Source: Candidatus Omnitrophota bacterium | Lineage (GTDB): Bacteria > Omnitrophota > Gorgyraeia > Duberdicusellales > 4484-171 | Direction: 5' to 3' | Assembly (NCBI GenBank): GCA_023135905.1 | Contig: JAGLSE010000070.1 | Span: 1-36,448, forward strand | Length of the DNA: 36,448 bases | Shown here: positions 6,908 through 16,946 of the stretch, piece after piece | How the letters are laid out: each line of letters begins with the position of its first letter | Numbering within the stretch: the stretch's first letter is position 1 | Notes under the pieces: model-generated | Databases searched by the model: none | What the model was told of the DNA's origin: nothing | The model's input: the letters and a program-made list of their open reading frames with translations, nothing else | Translations under genes and position numbers: made by a program

Positions 6908-7219
6908 ATGATACAAAAAAAAATATTTATTAAAAATATTCAGGAAAAAGATAATGATATTGATAAAGAAAAAGAAAACAAATCACTTGAATTGGTTCGG
7001 GCAATAGAAGAATTGGAGTATATCTTTTTTAGAGAAAAAGAAGGTGATCTTTATAAGTTTTTAATGACTATTATAGAAAAACCAATAATTGAAAGTGTTT
7101 TATATAAGACAGAAGGGAATCAATTAAAAGCAGCAAAAATTTTAGGGATTAATCGTAATACTTTACATAAGAAACTTATAAAGTTAAAAATTAGCGCAAA
7201 AGATTTTAAGACTACTTGA
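6908..7219 (+). CDS. Small Fis-family helix-turn-helix protein
   Basis: 103 residues starting seven bases after the ANTAR gene, so almost certainly co-transcribed. The C-terminal half (about 60-98) is a Fis-type HTH (HTH_8): IIESVLYKTEGNQLKAAKIL then GINRNTLHKKLIKLKI, as found at the end of NtrC-type activators. The N-terminal half is charged, with no AAA+ or receiver domain. It is likely a DNA-binding dimer like Fis. Next to an ANTAR gene and nitrogen enzymes, it may add DNA-level control, but its targets are unknown. The start lacks a strong ribosome site and may rely on coupling. Confidence 0.75.
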   Translation: MIQKKIFIKNIQEKDNDIDKEKENKSLELVRAIEELEYIFFREKEGDLYKFLMTIIEKPIIESVLYKTEGNQLKAAKILGINRNTLHKKLIKLKISAKDFKTT

Positions 7220-7270
7220 AAATGGGGTTAAATATTTTATGGGAATGGGTAAGAAAAAGGGGAAAGAGAT

Positions 7271-8860
7271 ATGAATTTAGGATGTCCGGGTGGTAATGAT
7301 GCTAGCAGAACTTTTAATCGTTCTAAAAATGTAGTTCCGTCTTCAGGTTTATGTTCAAGGTGTCTTGATACTTGTAAGGGGAATTGTGAGGTTTTTAAAT
7401 CATCAATGAGAGGACGGGAAGTTATATATCCGGGTCCTTATGGTGACGTTACTGCCGGTGGGGATAAAGATTATCCGGTAGATTATTCTCACTTAAATAT
7501 TCAAGGATATGCTTTAGGGGCTAAGGGATTACCAAAAGGTGTAGAGGCTGGTCCTGATACAGCAACTTTTCCTGTTGTAGATGTTGAGACTGAATATGGT
7601 TGGGACAAAAAAGTTAAGATGAAAGTTCCGATTTTTACCGGAGCTTTAGGTTCAACTGAAATAGCCAGGAAGAATTGGGAACATTTTGCTATAGGTGCTG
7701 CTATTTCAGGGGTTACTTTAGTTTGCGGTGAGAACGTTTGCGGTATAGATCCAAAGTTAGAACTGGATTCGAAAGGTAAAGTGATAAGTGCTCCTGATAT
7801 GGACAGGCGTATTGAGTTGTATAAGAAATTTCATGATGGTTATGGTGAGATTCTTGTTCAGATGAATGTGGAAGATACTCGGCTTGGTGTGGCTGAATAT
7901 ATAATAAAAAAACATAAATTAGATACTATTGAATTAAAGTGGGGACAGGGGGCTAAATGTATTGGTGGTGAGATTAAGGTTAATAGCTTAGAAAGAGCAC
8001 TTGAACTTAAGAAACGAGGATATATTGTTACACCTGATCCGCAAAATCCGGCAATTAAAGAAGCTTTTAAGATAGGAGAAATTAAAGAATTTGAACGGCA
8101 TTCGCGTCTTGGATTTGTTTCGGAAGAAGGTTTTTTAGCAGAGGTTAAACGTTTGAGAGATTTAGGTTATTCAAGAATAACTTTAAAAACAGGTGCTTAC
8201 TCGATGAGAGAGTTAGCTATGGCTATTAAATACTCTTCATTAGCAAAAATAGATTTACTTACTATTGATGGATCTCCCGGCGGAACAGGAATGAGCCCTT
8301 GGAGAATGATGCAGGAATGGGGGATACCTACTTTTTATATTCAATCTTTGGCTTATGAATTTTGTCAGAAGTTAGAAAAGAAAGGTATGCGTATACCAGA
8401 TATAGCAATTGCCGGGGGATTCTCATTAGAAGATCATGTTTACAAGGCTATTGCAATGGGTGCACCGTATGTTAAAGCTGTTTGTATGGGAAGAGCTTTG
8501 ATGATACCGGGATTTGTGGGGAAGAATATAGAACAATGGAGTAAAGATAAGACTCTTCCTAAAACTGTATCAGAATTTGGGATAAAACCAGAAGAAATCT
8601 TTGTTACTTATGAAGAGCTTTTAGCTAAATATGGCAAAGATATGAAAGATATTCCTCTTGGAGCGATTGGAATTTATACTTTCTCACAGAGAATAAAGGT
8701 TGGGCTGCAACAGCTAATGGCAGGAAGTAGAAACTTTAAATTAAATACAATTTCAAGAAAGGATTTAATGAGTTTAACCGAAGATGCAGCTAAAATTTCC
8801 GGAATTCCTTATGTAATGGATGCTTATCGCGAAGAAGCAGAGGAAGTATTGAACGGTTAA
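7271..8860 (+). CDS. FMN-dependent glutamate synthase-domain protein (GltB-like), stand-alone
   Basis: 529 residues containing the FMN and 2-oxoglutarate-binding barrel of glutamate synthase (PF01645): DGSPGGTGMSPWRMMQEWG, IAIAGGFSLEDHVYKAI and MGAPYVKAVCMGRALM are the phosphate-binding and FMN-site stretches. It lacks the N-terminal glutamine amidotransferase domain of bacterial GltB. The N-terminus carries clustered Cys, C5 and C28-x2-C31-x3-C35-x3-C39, which could hold an Fe-S cluster. It probably forms glutamate with ammonia or a separate amidotransferase, or acts as a related FMN oxidoreductase. ATG 7271 follows a GGGGAAAGAG ribosome site. Upstream are the ANTAR and Fis-like genes; downstream is a tiny Cys-rich protein and carA. 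Confidence 0.85.
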   Translation: MNLGCPGGNDASRTFNRSKNVVPSSGLCSRCLDTCKGNCEVFKSSMRGREVIYPGPYGDVTAGGDKDYPVDYSHLNIQGYALGAKGLPKGVEAGPDTATFPVVDVETEYGWDKKVKMKVPIFTGALGSTEIARKNWEHFAIGAAISGVTLVCGENVCGIDPKLELDSKGKVISAPDMDRRIELYKKFHDGYGEILVQMNVEDTRLGVAEYIIKKHKLDTIELKWGQGAKCIGGEIKVNSLERALELKKRGYIVTPDPQNPAIKEAFKIGEIKEFERHSRLGFVSEEGFLAEVKRLRDLGYSRITLKTGAYSMRELAMAIKYSSLAKIDLLTIDGSPGGTGMSPWRMMQEWGIPTFYIQSLAYEFCQKLEKKGMRIPDIAIAGGFSLEDHVYKAIAMGAPYVKAVCMGRALMIPGFVGKNIEQWSKDKTLPKTVSEFGIKPEEIFVTYEELLAKYGKDMKDIPLGAIGIYTFSQRIKVGLQQLMAGSRNFKLNTISRKDLMSLTEDAAKISGIPYVMDAYREEAEEVLNG

Positions 8861-8899
8861 TTTGTATCTATTTTAGCTGTCCTAAAAAGGAGGCTTCTT

Positions 8900-9058
8900 A
8901 TGAATGAAGAAAAAGGTATTTGCATTACTTGTGAAAATGACCTAAAATGTAGTTTCCCAAGAAAGAATCCGGTCTGGCACTGTGAAGAGTTTAAGGTAGT
9001 TGATGTAAAAGTTTGTAAAGGAGAAGTACAAAATACTGAATTGAAACAAACAAAATAA
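8900..9058 (+). CDS. 52-residue Cys-rich protein, probable metal or Fe-S binding
   Basis: ATG at 8900 is preceded by AAAGGAGG with good spacing, one of the best ribosome sites in the locus. The product contains CITCENDLKC (C8, C11, C17) and PVWHCEEF (H27, C28), a C-x2-C-x5-C-x10-C pattern seen in small uncharacterised proteins of anaerobes. It sits between the GltB-like gene and carA, both oriented the same way, and carA has no ribosome site of its own, so translation may be coupled. It could be a small electron carrier for the FMN enzyme or a zinc-binding regulator; neither is shown. Confidence 0.75.
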   Translation: MNEEKGICITCENDLKCSFPRKNPVWHCEEFKVVDVKVCKGEVQNTELKQTK

Positions 9059-9068
9059 TTTGACATTA

Positions 9069-10154
9069 ATGGATAAATTGGTTAAAGCAAAAATTGTTTT
9101 AGAAGACGGATCGGTATTTAAAGGATATTCGTTTGGTTCAAACGGCTATGGGGTTGGTGAAGTAGTTTTTAATACCAGTATGGCAGGGTATCAAGAAATA
9201 CTCACTGACCCTTCATATAGCGGTCAGATTGTCACTATGACTTATCCTCATATCGGTAATTACGGGATAAATTTTGATGATGTTGAATCAAGTAAACCGT
9301 TTGTTAATGGTTTGGTTGTAAAGGAATGCAGCCGTATTACCAGCAATTGGCGGTCTAAAAAAGGATTAAGTGAATATTTAAAAGAAAACAATATAATTGG
9401 TATAGAAGGTATAGACACCCGAGCTCTTACCCGGCATATACGTTTAAAAGGAGAAATGCGAGCGGTTATTTCAACAGATGAATTAGATGACGAACAGTTA
9501 ATTTTAAAAGCCAGAAACTCTTTGAGTCTTATTGGCAGAGATTTGGTGAGTGAAGTTACTTCAAAAGAAATTTATTGTTTTAGTGAACAGGGAAGATATA
9601 AGATAGTAGTCATTGATTGTGGGGTTAAAGCAAATATTTTAAGGGAACTTAAAGGTCATGATTGTAATGTTTTAGTTGTTCCGGCAAATATTGATTATGC
9701 AGAGATTTTAAAGTTAAATCCTGACGGGATATTGATTTCTAATGGACCGGGAGATCCTTCGGCGGTGCCATATGTTGTTGATACTGTACGGAAATTGTTA
9801 GGGAAATTACCGGTTTTTGGTATTTGTTTCGGGCATCAGATTTTAGCACAAGCTTTGGGAGGTAAAACATACAAACTTAAGTTTGGACATCATGGAGGAA
9901 ATCATCCGGTTAAAGATTTAAGAGATGGTAAAGTTTATATCACTTCTCAAAATCATGGATTTTGTGTAGATATAGAATCTTTAAATAAATCAGATATTGA
10001 GTTGACTCATATAAATCTGAATGATAATACTTTGGAGGGGTTGCGGCATAAAAATCTGCAGATATTCTCAGTTCAATTTCATCCTGAGGCTAAGCCTGGA
10101 CCGAATGACGCGAAATATTTGTTTAAAGAGTTCATATTGATGATGAATAAGTAA
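9069..10154 (+). CDS. carA: Carbamoyl-phosphate synthase small (glutaminase) subunit
   Basis: Supplies ammonia from glutamine to CarB for carbamoyl phosphate, the precursor of pyrimidines and arginine. Start taken at ATG 9069 (MDKLVKAKIVLEDG) rather than the TTG at 9060; no clear ribosome site precedes either, and the upstream small gene ends 10 bases before. The 361-residue protein has the N-terminal CPSase small-chain domain (FNTSMAGYQEILTDPSYSGQ) and the class I amidotransferase domain with nucleophile C253 in GICFGHQ and H338/E340 in VQFHPEAKPGP. carB follows after 33 bases, giving the complete enzyme. Confidence 0.96.
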   Translation: MDKLVKAKIVLEDGSVFKGYSFGSNGYGVGEVVFNTSMAGYQEILTDPSYSGQIVTMTYPHIGNYGINFDDVESSKPFVNGLVVKECSRITSNWRSKKGLSEYLKENNIIGIEGIDTRALTRHIRLKGEMRAVISTDELDDEQLILKARNSLSLIGRDLVSEVTSKEIYCFSEQGRYKIVVIDCGVKANILRELKGHDCNVLVVPANIDYAEILKLNPDGILISNGPGDPSAVPYVVDTVRKLLGKLPVFGICFGHQILAQALGGKTYKLKFGHHGGNHPVKDLRDGKVYITSQNHGFCVDIESLNKSDIELTHINLNDNTLEGLRHKNLQIFSVQFHPEAKPGPNDAKYLFKEFILMMNK

Positions 10155-10187
10155 AATCATTTTAATTTGTAAATAATAAATTTAGAT

Positions 10188-13100
10188 ATGCCTAAACGTG
10201 AAGATATAAAAAAGATTTTAATTATAGGTTCCGGTCCTATTGTAATAAGTCAAGGTTGCGAGTTTGACTATTCCGGAACTCAGGCCTGTAAAGCGTTAAT
10301 GGATGAAGGGTTTAGTGTGGTTCTCGTTAATTCCAATCCTGCGACCATTATGACTGATCCTGAGATGGCTGATGCTACTTATATTGAACCTATAACAGCG
10401 GGTGTTGTAGAAAAGATAATAATAAAAGAAAAACCTGATGCAATTTTACCTACATTAGGCGGTCAAACTGGTCTTAATACAGCTATGGAGTTAGTTGAAA
10501 AAGGCGTCCTTAAAAAATATAATGTAAAGATGATAGGGGCTGATTATTTAACAATAAAAAAAGCAGAGAATAGGGAAGACTTTAAAGATGCTATGCTTAA
10601 AATTGGTATTGATTTACCAGAAAGTAAACTTGCTCATAATATGGAAGAAGCAAAGGAGGCTATAAAAACTATAAGGTTACCGGCAATAATAAGGCCGAGT
10701 TTTACTCTTGGCGGAACAGGTGGGGGAATTGCTAGAACTGAAGATGAATTTGAAAGAATGGCAATTATTGGATTGAATAATAGTATGACTACTGAAATTC
10801 TTGTTGAAGAGTCTATAATTGGTTGGAAAGAGTATGAACTTGAGGTTATGCGTGATAAAAATGATAACGTAGTTATTGTCTGCTCAATTGAGAATTTTGA
10901 TGCTATGGGAGTCCATACCGGGGATTCGATAACGGTTGCTCCGGCACAGACTTTAACTGATTTTGAATATCAGAAAATGAGAGATGCTTCTCTTAAAATA
11001 ATTAGGGAAATAGGTGTGGAAACAGGGGGCTCTAATATCCAATTTGCTGTAAACCCTAAAGATGGTCGGATGGTAGTTATTGAAATGAATCCGCGGGTAT
11101 CAAGGAGTTCAGCATTAGCTTCAAAAGCTACAGGATTCCCTATAGCTAAATTTGCCGCTAAACTTGCTGTAGGGTATACTCTTGATGAAATCAGCAATGA
11201 TATTACTAAAGAAACTCCGGCATGTTTTGAGCCGTCTATAGATTATTGTGTAGTGAAAATACCAAGGTTTACATTTGAAAAGTTTCCTGAAGCTGAAGAT
11301 ATTTTAGGAATATCTATGAAATCAATAGGTGAAACTATGGCCATAGGAAGAACTTTTAAAGAAGCACTACAAAAGGGGTTAAGAGGTCTTGAAATTGGTC
11401 ATACCGGTTTGGATAACAAATTAGATTATCGGGAAGTGTCAGATGAAAAGATAAAATATCGTCTTTTAGAACCCAATGCTTCCCGTATATTTTACATTAA
11501 ATACGCTTTGTTAAAAGGTTATGCAATTGATAGTATAGTTGAGCTTACAGGTATAGACCCTTGGTTTATGGATAACTTAAAACAAATAGTGGAGTTGGAG
11601 CAGGATATAATAAATTATTTTAAATTAAACCAATTAAATGAAATTTTTTTATCAAAAGAATTATTATTCAGAGCAAAACAATTCGGGTTTAGTGATTGTC
11701 AAATTGCTGAATTGTTGAATACTAAAGAAGGATTAATTAGAGATTACCGGAAGAGATTAAATGTTGAGGCTGTTTTTAAGTGTGTAGATACTTGCGCCGC
11801 GGAATTTGAAGCGTATACTCCTTATTATTATTCTACCTATGAAAATGAAGATGAGACCAAAAGATCTGACAAGAAAAAAATTGTTATATTAGGCAGCGGT
11901 CCGAATAGAATAGGCCAAGGTATAGAATTTGATTATTGTTGTTGTCATGCTTCATTTGCACTTAAGGAAATAGGATATGAGACAATTATGGTTAATTCCA
12001 ATCCTGAAACAGTTTCTACGGATTATGATACTTCAGATAAACTTTATTTTGAACCGCTTACTTTGGAAGATGTAATGAATATTCTTGACAAGGAAAAACC
12101 AGATGGAGTTATTGTTCAGTTTGGCGGTCAGACTCCCCTTAAATTAGCCAGAGAATTAGCAGATTTAGGGGTACCTATAATTGGAACAAGTGTTGAATCA
12201 ATAGATAGAGCAGAAAATAGAGATGAGTTCTCTAAGTTAATTAAAAAATTAAATATACTTCAACCTGAGAACGGATCTGTTTATTCAATAGAAGAGGCAG
12301 TTAATGTTGCATCAAGAATCGGATATCCGGTTTTAGTACGGCCTTCTTATGTTCTTGGCGGAAGGGCAATGCGAATAGTTTATGATAAAGAATCTTTGAT
12401 AGAATTTATGGATGAAGCTAAGGATGTTTCAGGTAATCATCCGATTTTGATTGATAAATTCTTAGAAGACGCAATTGAAGTAGATGTTGATGCTGTATCT
12501 GACGGTAAGCTTACAGTTATAGGCGGAATAATGGAACATATTGAAGAAGCAGGTGTTCATTCGGGAGATTCGGCATCTGTTCTTCCTCCTCATACATTAG
12601 GAGATGATATTTTAGATAGAATAAGAAAATACACGTTCTTATTAGCGAAAGAATTAAATGTTAAAGGGCTAATAAATATTCAATATGCAGTTAAAAAAGG
12701 ATTAGTTTATGTTTTAGAAGTTAATCCTCGAGCCTCAAGAACAGTTCCTTTTGTTAGCAAAGTTACCGGGATTCCTTTAGCAAAAATAGCAGCTAAAATT
12801 ATGGTAGGTAAAACATTAGAAGAACTTGAATTTACTAAAGAGATAATTGTTAAGCATGTAGCTGTAAAAGAGTCGGTATTGCCGTTTTCAAGATTTTCCG
12901 GAGTTGATATATTACTCGGTCCGGAGATGAAATCAACAGGCGAGGTTATGGGGGTAGATAGTTCGTTTGGTAATGCTTTTTATAAATCACAAATAGCTTC
13001 TGGCCAAAGTTTACCTTTAAAAGGTACAGTTTTTATTAGTGTTAAAGATGATGATAAACGTAATATTGTTTTTATAGCTAAGAAACTTTATGATATGGGA

Positions 13101-13439
13101 TTTAGAATATTGGCTACAAAAGGCACTCATAAAGCTCTTATTTCAAATAATATACCTTCATCTATTGTTGGAAAGATAGCTGATGGAGACAACCATATCT
13201 TAGATATGATTAAAACGGGTAAAATTAATTTAATCATAAATACTCCTTCAGGAAAAAAAGGTCATTCTGATATGAAACCAATGAGAAATTTTTCTGTCAT
13301 GCAGGGAGTTCCTTGCGTAACAACAATTCAAGGAGCTCAGGCTACAGTTAATGGTATTGAATCGATAAAAAAAGAAGATTTTGATGTTGCACCGATACAA
13401 GATTATGTAAAAAATTTATTAGGTGTAAAAATTAAATAA
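10188..13439 (+). CDS. carB: Carbamoyl-phosphate synthase large subunit
   Basis: 1083 residues, the normal full length, with two homologous ATP-grasp halves: first half begins [20 protein letters not shown], second half [20 protein letters not shown]. Each half has the ATP-grasp core ([28 protein letters not shown]) and a metal/ATP motif ending in [16 protein letters not shown] or [16 protein letters not shown]. The C-terminal MGS-like allosteric domain is present ([24 protein letters not shown]). It works in the cytosol with CarA from the adjacent gene. After it comes a 248-base gap with purine-rich repeats before purF. Confidence 0.97.
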   Translation: MPKREDIKKILIIGSGPIVISQGCEFDYSGTQACKALMDEGFSVVLVNSNPATIMTDPEMADATYIEPITAGVVEKIIIKEKPDAILPTLGGQTGLNTAMELVEKGVLKKYNVKMIGADYLTIKKAENREDFKDAMLKIGIDLPESKLAHNMEEAKEAIKTIRLPAIIRPSFTLGGTGGGIARTEDEFERMAIIGLNNSMTTEILVEESIIGWKEYELEVMRDKNDNVVIVCSIENFDAMGVHTGDSITVAPAQTLTDFEYQKMRDASLKIIREIGVETGGSNIQFAVNPKDGRMVVIEMNPRVSRSSALASKATGFPIAKFAAKLAVGYTLDEISNDITKETPACFEPSIDYCVVKIPRFTFEKFPEAEDILGISMKSIGETMAIGRTFKEALQKGLRGLEIGHTGLDNKLDYREVSDEKIKYRLLEPNASRIFYIKYALLKGYAIDSIVELTGIDPWFMDNLKQIVELEQDIINYFKLNQLNEIFLSKELLFRAKQFGFSDCQIAELLNTKEGLIRDYRKRLNVEAVFKCVDTCAAEFEAYTPYYYSTYENEDETKRSDKKKIVILGSGPNRIGQGIEFDYCCCHASFALKEIGYETIMVNSNPETVSTDYDTSDKLYFEPLTLEDVMNILDKEKPDGVIVQFGGQTPLKLARELADLGVPIIGTSVESIDRAENRDEFSKLIKKLNILQPENGSVYSIEEAVNVASRIGYPVLVRPSYVLGGRAMRIVYDKESLIEFMDEAKDVSGNHPILIDKFLEDAIEVDVDAVSDGKLTVIGGIMEHIEEAGVHSGDSASVLPPHTLGDDILDRIRKYTFLLAKELNVKGLINIQYAVKKGLVYVLEVNPRASRTVPFVSKVTGIPLAKIAAKIMVGKTLEELEFTKEIIVKHVAVKESVLPFSRFSGVDILLGPEMKSTGEVMGVDSSFGNAFYKSQIASGQSLPLKGTVFISVKDDDKRNIVFIAKKLYDMGFRILATKGTHKALISNNIPSSIVGKIADGDNHILDMIKTGKINLIINTPSGKKGHSDMKPMRNFSVMQGVPCVTTIQGAQATVNGIESIKKEDFDVAPIQDYVKNLLGVKIK

Positions 13440-13516
13440 TGTTGTGTTAAATTTCTATTTAGATGATAAAAATTGGTTAAAATCTAGATACATACTGATA
13501 GAAGATGGATGTTCAT

Positions 13517-13596
13517 TGAGAGAAGAAGTTAGAAGTCGGAGGACAGAAGTCAGAGATCAGAAAAATGGAGAAGGGAGACTGAAAACAGGAGACCAG
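13517..13596 (+). repeat. Purine-rich degenerate repeat tract between carB and purF
   Basis: Units such as AGAAGT, AGTCGGAGG and ACAGAAGTCAGA recur with small changes over about 80 bases. The 12-mer ACAGAAGTCAGA (13543-13554) occurs again exactly at 21178-21189. It has no coding potential I would trust. It looks like a dispersed simple repeat rather than a regulatory leader. Confidence 0.55.
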
Positions 13597-13687
13597 GTGA
13601 AGAAATTGATAGATATTGGATAATGGGTGATGGTTATTAGGGTAAACTGCAATATTCATTTGAATTAACAGGATAAACTTAAAAGAT

Positions 13688-15061
13688 ATGTGTGGAATAT
13701 TTGGAATGATAGGTTGCGAAAACGCAGCTAAGTTGGTATATTTAGGGTTGTATTCTCTTCAGCATCGGGGTGAAGAAAGTGCTGGCATAGTGAGTTATGA
13801 TGGAGAAAAAATTATTTATCATAAATCAATGGGATTGGTGAGCGAAACTTTTAATGAAGAAAATCTTAATTCTTTGAAGGGCGATACTGCAATAGGCCAT
13901 GTTCGTTATTCTACTACAGGATTAAGTCATTCAAAAAATATTCAGCCATTTTTTGCTAAACATAAGAAAGGGAATATAGTAATTGCTCATAATGGCAATC
14001 TTACTAATACTGTAGATTTACAGAATGAAATGGAAGATAAAGGGTCTATATTTCAAACGACTATGGATTCCGAAACCATAACTCATCTTATTGCCAGAGC
14101 TTCAAATAATGATTTTAAAAATAATATAATCGAAGCTTTATCTCGGCTTGAAGGAGCATATTCATTGATTTTGATGACTGATCACTTATTAGTCGGAGCA
14201 CGAGACCCCCATGGTTTTAGGCCCCTTTGCCTTGGTGAATTGGATGGATCCTATATTTTAGCAAGTGAGACCTGCTCTTTAGATTTGATTGACGCTAGGT
14301 ATGTTCGAGATATTGAACCTGGTGAAATAGTTTTTATTGAAAAAGGTAAATTGGAATCTGTTAAACCCTTTCCCAAGAAGAAACATTCATCATGTATATT
14401 TGAATATATATATTTTTCTCGGCCTGATAGTAATATATTTGGAGAAAGTGTGTATATAACCAGGAAAAACTTAGGTAAACAACTTGCCAAAGAATATCCG
14501 GTCGAGGCTGACTTTGTTATGCCTATTCCTGATTCCGGTAATTCTGCGGCCGTAGGATATGCTCAAGAATCAGGCATACCTTTTGAGATTGGGATGATAA
14601 GAAATCATTATATCGGCAGGACTTTTATTCAGCCATCTCAGATGGTAAGAGACTTTAGAGTGAAGATAAAACTTAACCCTATAAAAGATGTTTTAAAAGG
14701 TAAAAGAGTAATTATTGTAGAAGATTCCATTGTTAGAGGTACTACCAGCCGTAGCAGAGTTAGAACATTGAGAAAATCCGGAGTAAAAGAAATTCATATG
14801 AGGGTAAGTTGTCCTCCTATTATTTCGCCTTGTTATTATGGTATTGATTTTCCTAATAAAGAAGAATTGATAGCGAATAGACACAGTATTGAATGGATTA
14901 AAGATTTTATTGGGGTAGATAGTTTGGAATATTTAAGTATTGATGGTATGCTTAATTCTATGCCTTTTAAAAAAACTGAGTTTTGTACGGCTTGTTTTAA
15001 TGGGGAATATCCTACAAAATTGCCAAAGGCTTTTAGTAAGGATATGTTAGAAAAAGTTTAG
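13688..15061 (+). CDS. purF: Amidophosphoribosyltransferase
   Basis: First committed enzyme of purine synthesis: PRPP plus glutamine to phosphoribosylamine. 457 residues. The N-terminal Ntn-hydrolase glutaminase starts MCGIFGMIG, with Cys2 exposed after Met removal, so there is no propeptide as in Bacillus. The C-terminal phosphoribosyltransferase domain has the PRPP loop VIIVEDSIVRGTTSR. Cys at SSCIFEYIYF, RVSCPP and TEFCTACF match the four ligands of the Fe-S form of the enzyme. The ribosome site is weak. glmS starts 21 bases downstream, so the two are likely co-transcribed. Confidence 0.96.
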   Translation: MCGIFGMIGCENAAKLVYLGLYSLQHRGEESAGIVSYDGEKIIYHKSMGLVSETFNEENLNSLKGDTAIGHVRYSTTGLSHSKNIQPFFAKHKKGNIVIAHNGNLTNTVDLQNEMEDKGSIFQTTMDSETITHLIARASNNDFKNNIIEALSRLEGAYSLILMTDHLLVGARDPHGFRPLCLGELDGSYILASETCSLDLIDARYVRDIEPGEIVFIEKGKLESVKPFPKKKHSSCIFEYIYFSRPDSNIFGESVYITRKNLGKQLAKEYPVEADFVMPIPDSGNSAAVGYAQESGIPFEIGMIRNHYIGRTFIQPSQMVRDFRVKIKLNPIKDVLKGKRVIIVEDSIVRGTTSRSRVRTLRKSGVKEIHMRVSCPPIISPCYYGIDFPNKEELIANRHSIEWIKDFIGVDSLEYLSIDGMLNSMPFKKTEFCTACFNGEYPTKLPKAFSKDMLEKV

Positions 15062-15082
15062 CTTTAAAAGGAGTTAGAGATT

Positions 15083-16915
15083 ATGTGCGGAATAATCGGA
15101 TATATTGGGAACAAAAGTAGCGCGCCTATTATAATTGAAGGCCTTAAAAAATTAGAGTATAGAGGTTATGACTCTGCTGGTTTGGCAGTAATTCATGATA
15201 GTAAAATATCTATACTTAAATATAAAGGAAAAGTAAGTGAATTGAAAGAGAGACTCGGAAAACAGACTCTTTTAGGTTCAGTAGGTATTGGGCATACCCG
15301 ATGGGCTACACACGGAAAACCTTCTCAATCTAATTCTCACCCTCATTCTAATTGTTCCGGTAAAATTGTAGTAGTTCATAATGGCATAATAGAAAATTTT
15401 ATTGAACTTAAAGCTGAGTTATTAAAACAAGGCTGTAAATTCAAGTCTGAAACTGACACTGAAGTAATTGTTCATCTTATTGGTAAATATTATTCTAAAG
15501 ATTTAGGAATAGTTCCCGCGGTAAGAAAAGCTTTAAAAGAATTAAAGGGTTCATATGCTTTGGGAGTTCTTTGCATTGATGAACCGGAAAAAATAGTAGC
15601 TGTTCGGCAAGATTCTCCATTGATCATTGGTGTAGGTAAAAAAGAAAATTTTATAGTTTCTGATGTGTCGGGTATTCTAGAGCATACTAAAAGGGTCATC
15701 TATCTTGATGACGGCCAGATAGCTGTGGTTAGAAAAGATGATATTGAAATATCGGATATAACGGGTAATAAAGTGATTAATAAGATAGATAAAGTTACAC
15801 ATAAGGCAGAGCATGTAACTAAAGGTAAGTTTGCTCATTTTATGTTAAAAGAGATTTACGAACAACCCCAAATATTATCTAAAATAATTTCTTTATATAC
15901 TAAATCAAAGAGTACGATTGATTTTTCTAATTGCAGTTTAAATAAAGAGTTTTTATTAAAAGTTCAAAATGTTATCATTGTTGCTTGCGGGACATCCTAT
16001 CATGTGGGTATGGTAGCTAAATATGCTTTGGAATCATTTATTAGGATACCTGTTTCTGTAGATTTAGGCAGTGAATTTAGGTATAGAGATCCTGTGATTA
16101 GTGATAATACTTTGGTTATATCCATTAGCCAGTCTGGGGAAACAGCAGATACTTTGGCCGCTGTAAGAGAAGTTAAGAAAAGAGGGGTTAAAGTTTTATC
16201 AATTTGTAATGTTTTAGGGTCATCTTTAGTAAGAGAGTCGGATTATGTTATACCTATACAAGCTGGGCCTGAAATAAGTGTTGCTTCTACAAAAGCTTTT
16301 ACTGCTCAAATGATTGTATTATATCTTTTAGGTATTTATTGGGGGGGGATTAGAGGTGTTTTATCTAAAAATTATGTAAAAAATGCTATCGAAATCCTTA
16401 GGAGTATCCCGGAAAAGCAGAAGGAAATTTTTAATGACGAAAAAAATATAAAATTTATAGCCAAAAGACATCTTCATTTTGGAGCTTTTCTTTATTTAGG
16501 CAGGAATATTAATTATCCGATAGCTTTAGAGGGCGCATTGAAATTAAAAGAGATTTCTTATATTCCGACAGAAGGATATGCTTCTGGAGAAATGAAGCAT
16601 GGACCAATTGCTCTTATTGATGAATATAGGGCAGTTGTCTGTATAGCAAATGATTCATTTATTTTTGATAAAATGATTTCCAATATACAAGAAATATTAG
16701 CAAGAAAGGCGAAAATAATAATTATTGCAACTAAAGGAAAGGTGCAATTAAAGGATTACACAAAAGAAATAGTCTTTATACCAGAAATAGAAGAAACTTT
16801 TTCACCGTTGCTTACAATTATACCTTTACAGCTATTAGCTTATCATATTGCAGTTTTGAAAGGGTATGATGTAGATAAACCTCGAAATCTTGCTAAGAGT
16901 GTAACTGTTGAATAA
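15083..16915 (+). CDS. glmS: Glutamine-fructose-6-phosphate aminotransferase (isomerizing)
   Basis: Makes glucosamine-6-phosphate for peptidoglycan and lipid A. 610 residues, normal length: Ntn glutaminase domain starting MCGIIGYIG with nucleophile Cys2 (GIGHTRWATHG, VVHNGIIEN), then two SIS sugar-isomerase domains (VIIVACGTSYHVG; SISQSGETADTLAA; LGRNINYPIALEGALKLKEI) and the conserved C-terminus DKPRNLAKSVTVE. Good ribosome site AAAAGGAG. Only 21 bases separate it from purF, so there is no room for a glmS ribozyme here. It is the third glutamine amidotransferase of the locus. Confidence 0.97.
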   Translation: MCGIIGYIGNKSSAPIIIEGLKKLEYRGYDSAGLAVIHDSKISILKYKGKVSELKERLGKQTLLGSVGIGHTRWATHGKPSQSNSHPHSNCSGKIVVVHNGIIENFIELKAELLKQGCKFKSETDTEVIVHLIGKYYSKDLGIVPAVRKALKELKGSYALGVLCIDEPEKIVAVRQDSPLIIGVGKKENFIVSDVSGILEHTKRVIYLDDGQIAVVRKDDIEISDITGNKVINKIDKVTHKAEHVTKGKFAHFMLKEIYEQPQILSKIISLYTKSKSTIDFSNCSLNKEFLLKVQNVIIVACGTSYHVGMVAKYALESFIRIPVSVDLGSEFRYRDPVISDNTLVISISQSGETADTLAAVREVKKRGVKVLSICNVLGSSLVRESDYVIPIQAGPEISVASTKAFTAQMIVLYLLGIYWGGIRGVLSKNYVKNAIEILRSIPEKQKEIFNDEKNIKFIAKRHLHFGAFLYLGRNINYPIALEGALKLKEISYIPTEGYASGEMKHGPIALIDEYRAVVCIANDSFIFDKMISNIQEILARKAKIIIIATKGKVQLKDYTKEIVFIPEIEETFSPLLTIIPLQLLAYHIAVLKGYDVDKPRNLAKSVTVE

Positions 16916-16946
16916 ATATAATTGTTAATTTAATAGGGGAGAAAAT

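Noticed and set aside
10970-11197. Minus-strand frame within carB
   Set aside because: Fully inside a conserved essential gene on the other strand; no independent evidence. The same applies to minus-strand frames within purF, glmS, pyrG, iscS and others.
13517-13596. Purine-rich repeat considered as a CRISPR fragment
   Set aside because: Units are short, degenerate and adjacent, with no unique spacers of constant length and no cas genes.
15061-15083. glmS ribozyme upstream of glmS
   Set aside because: Only 21 bases separate purF and glmS, and they hold just a ribosome site; the ribozyme needs well over 100 bases.
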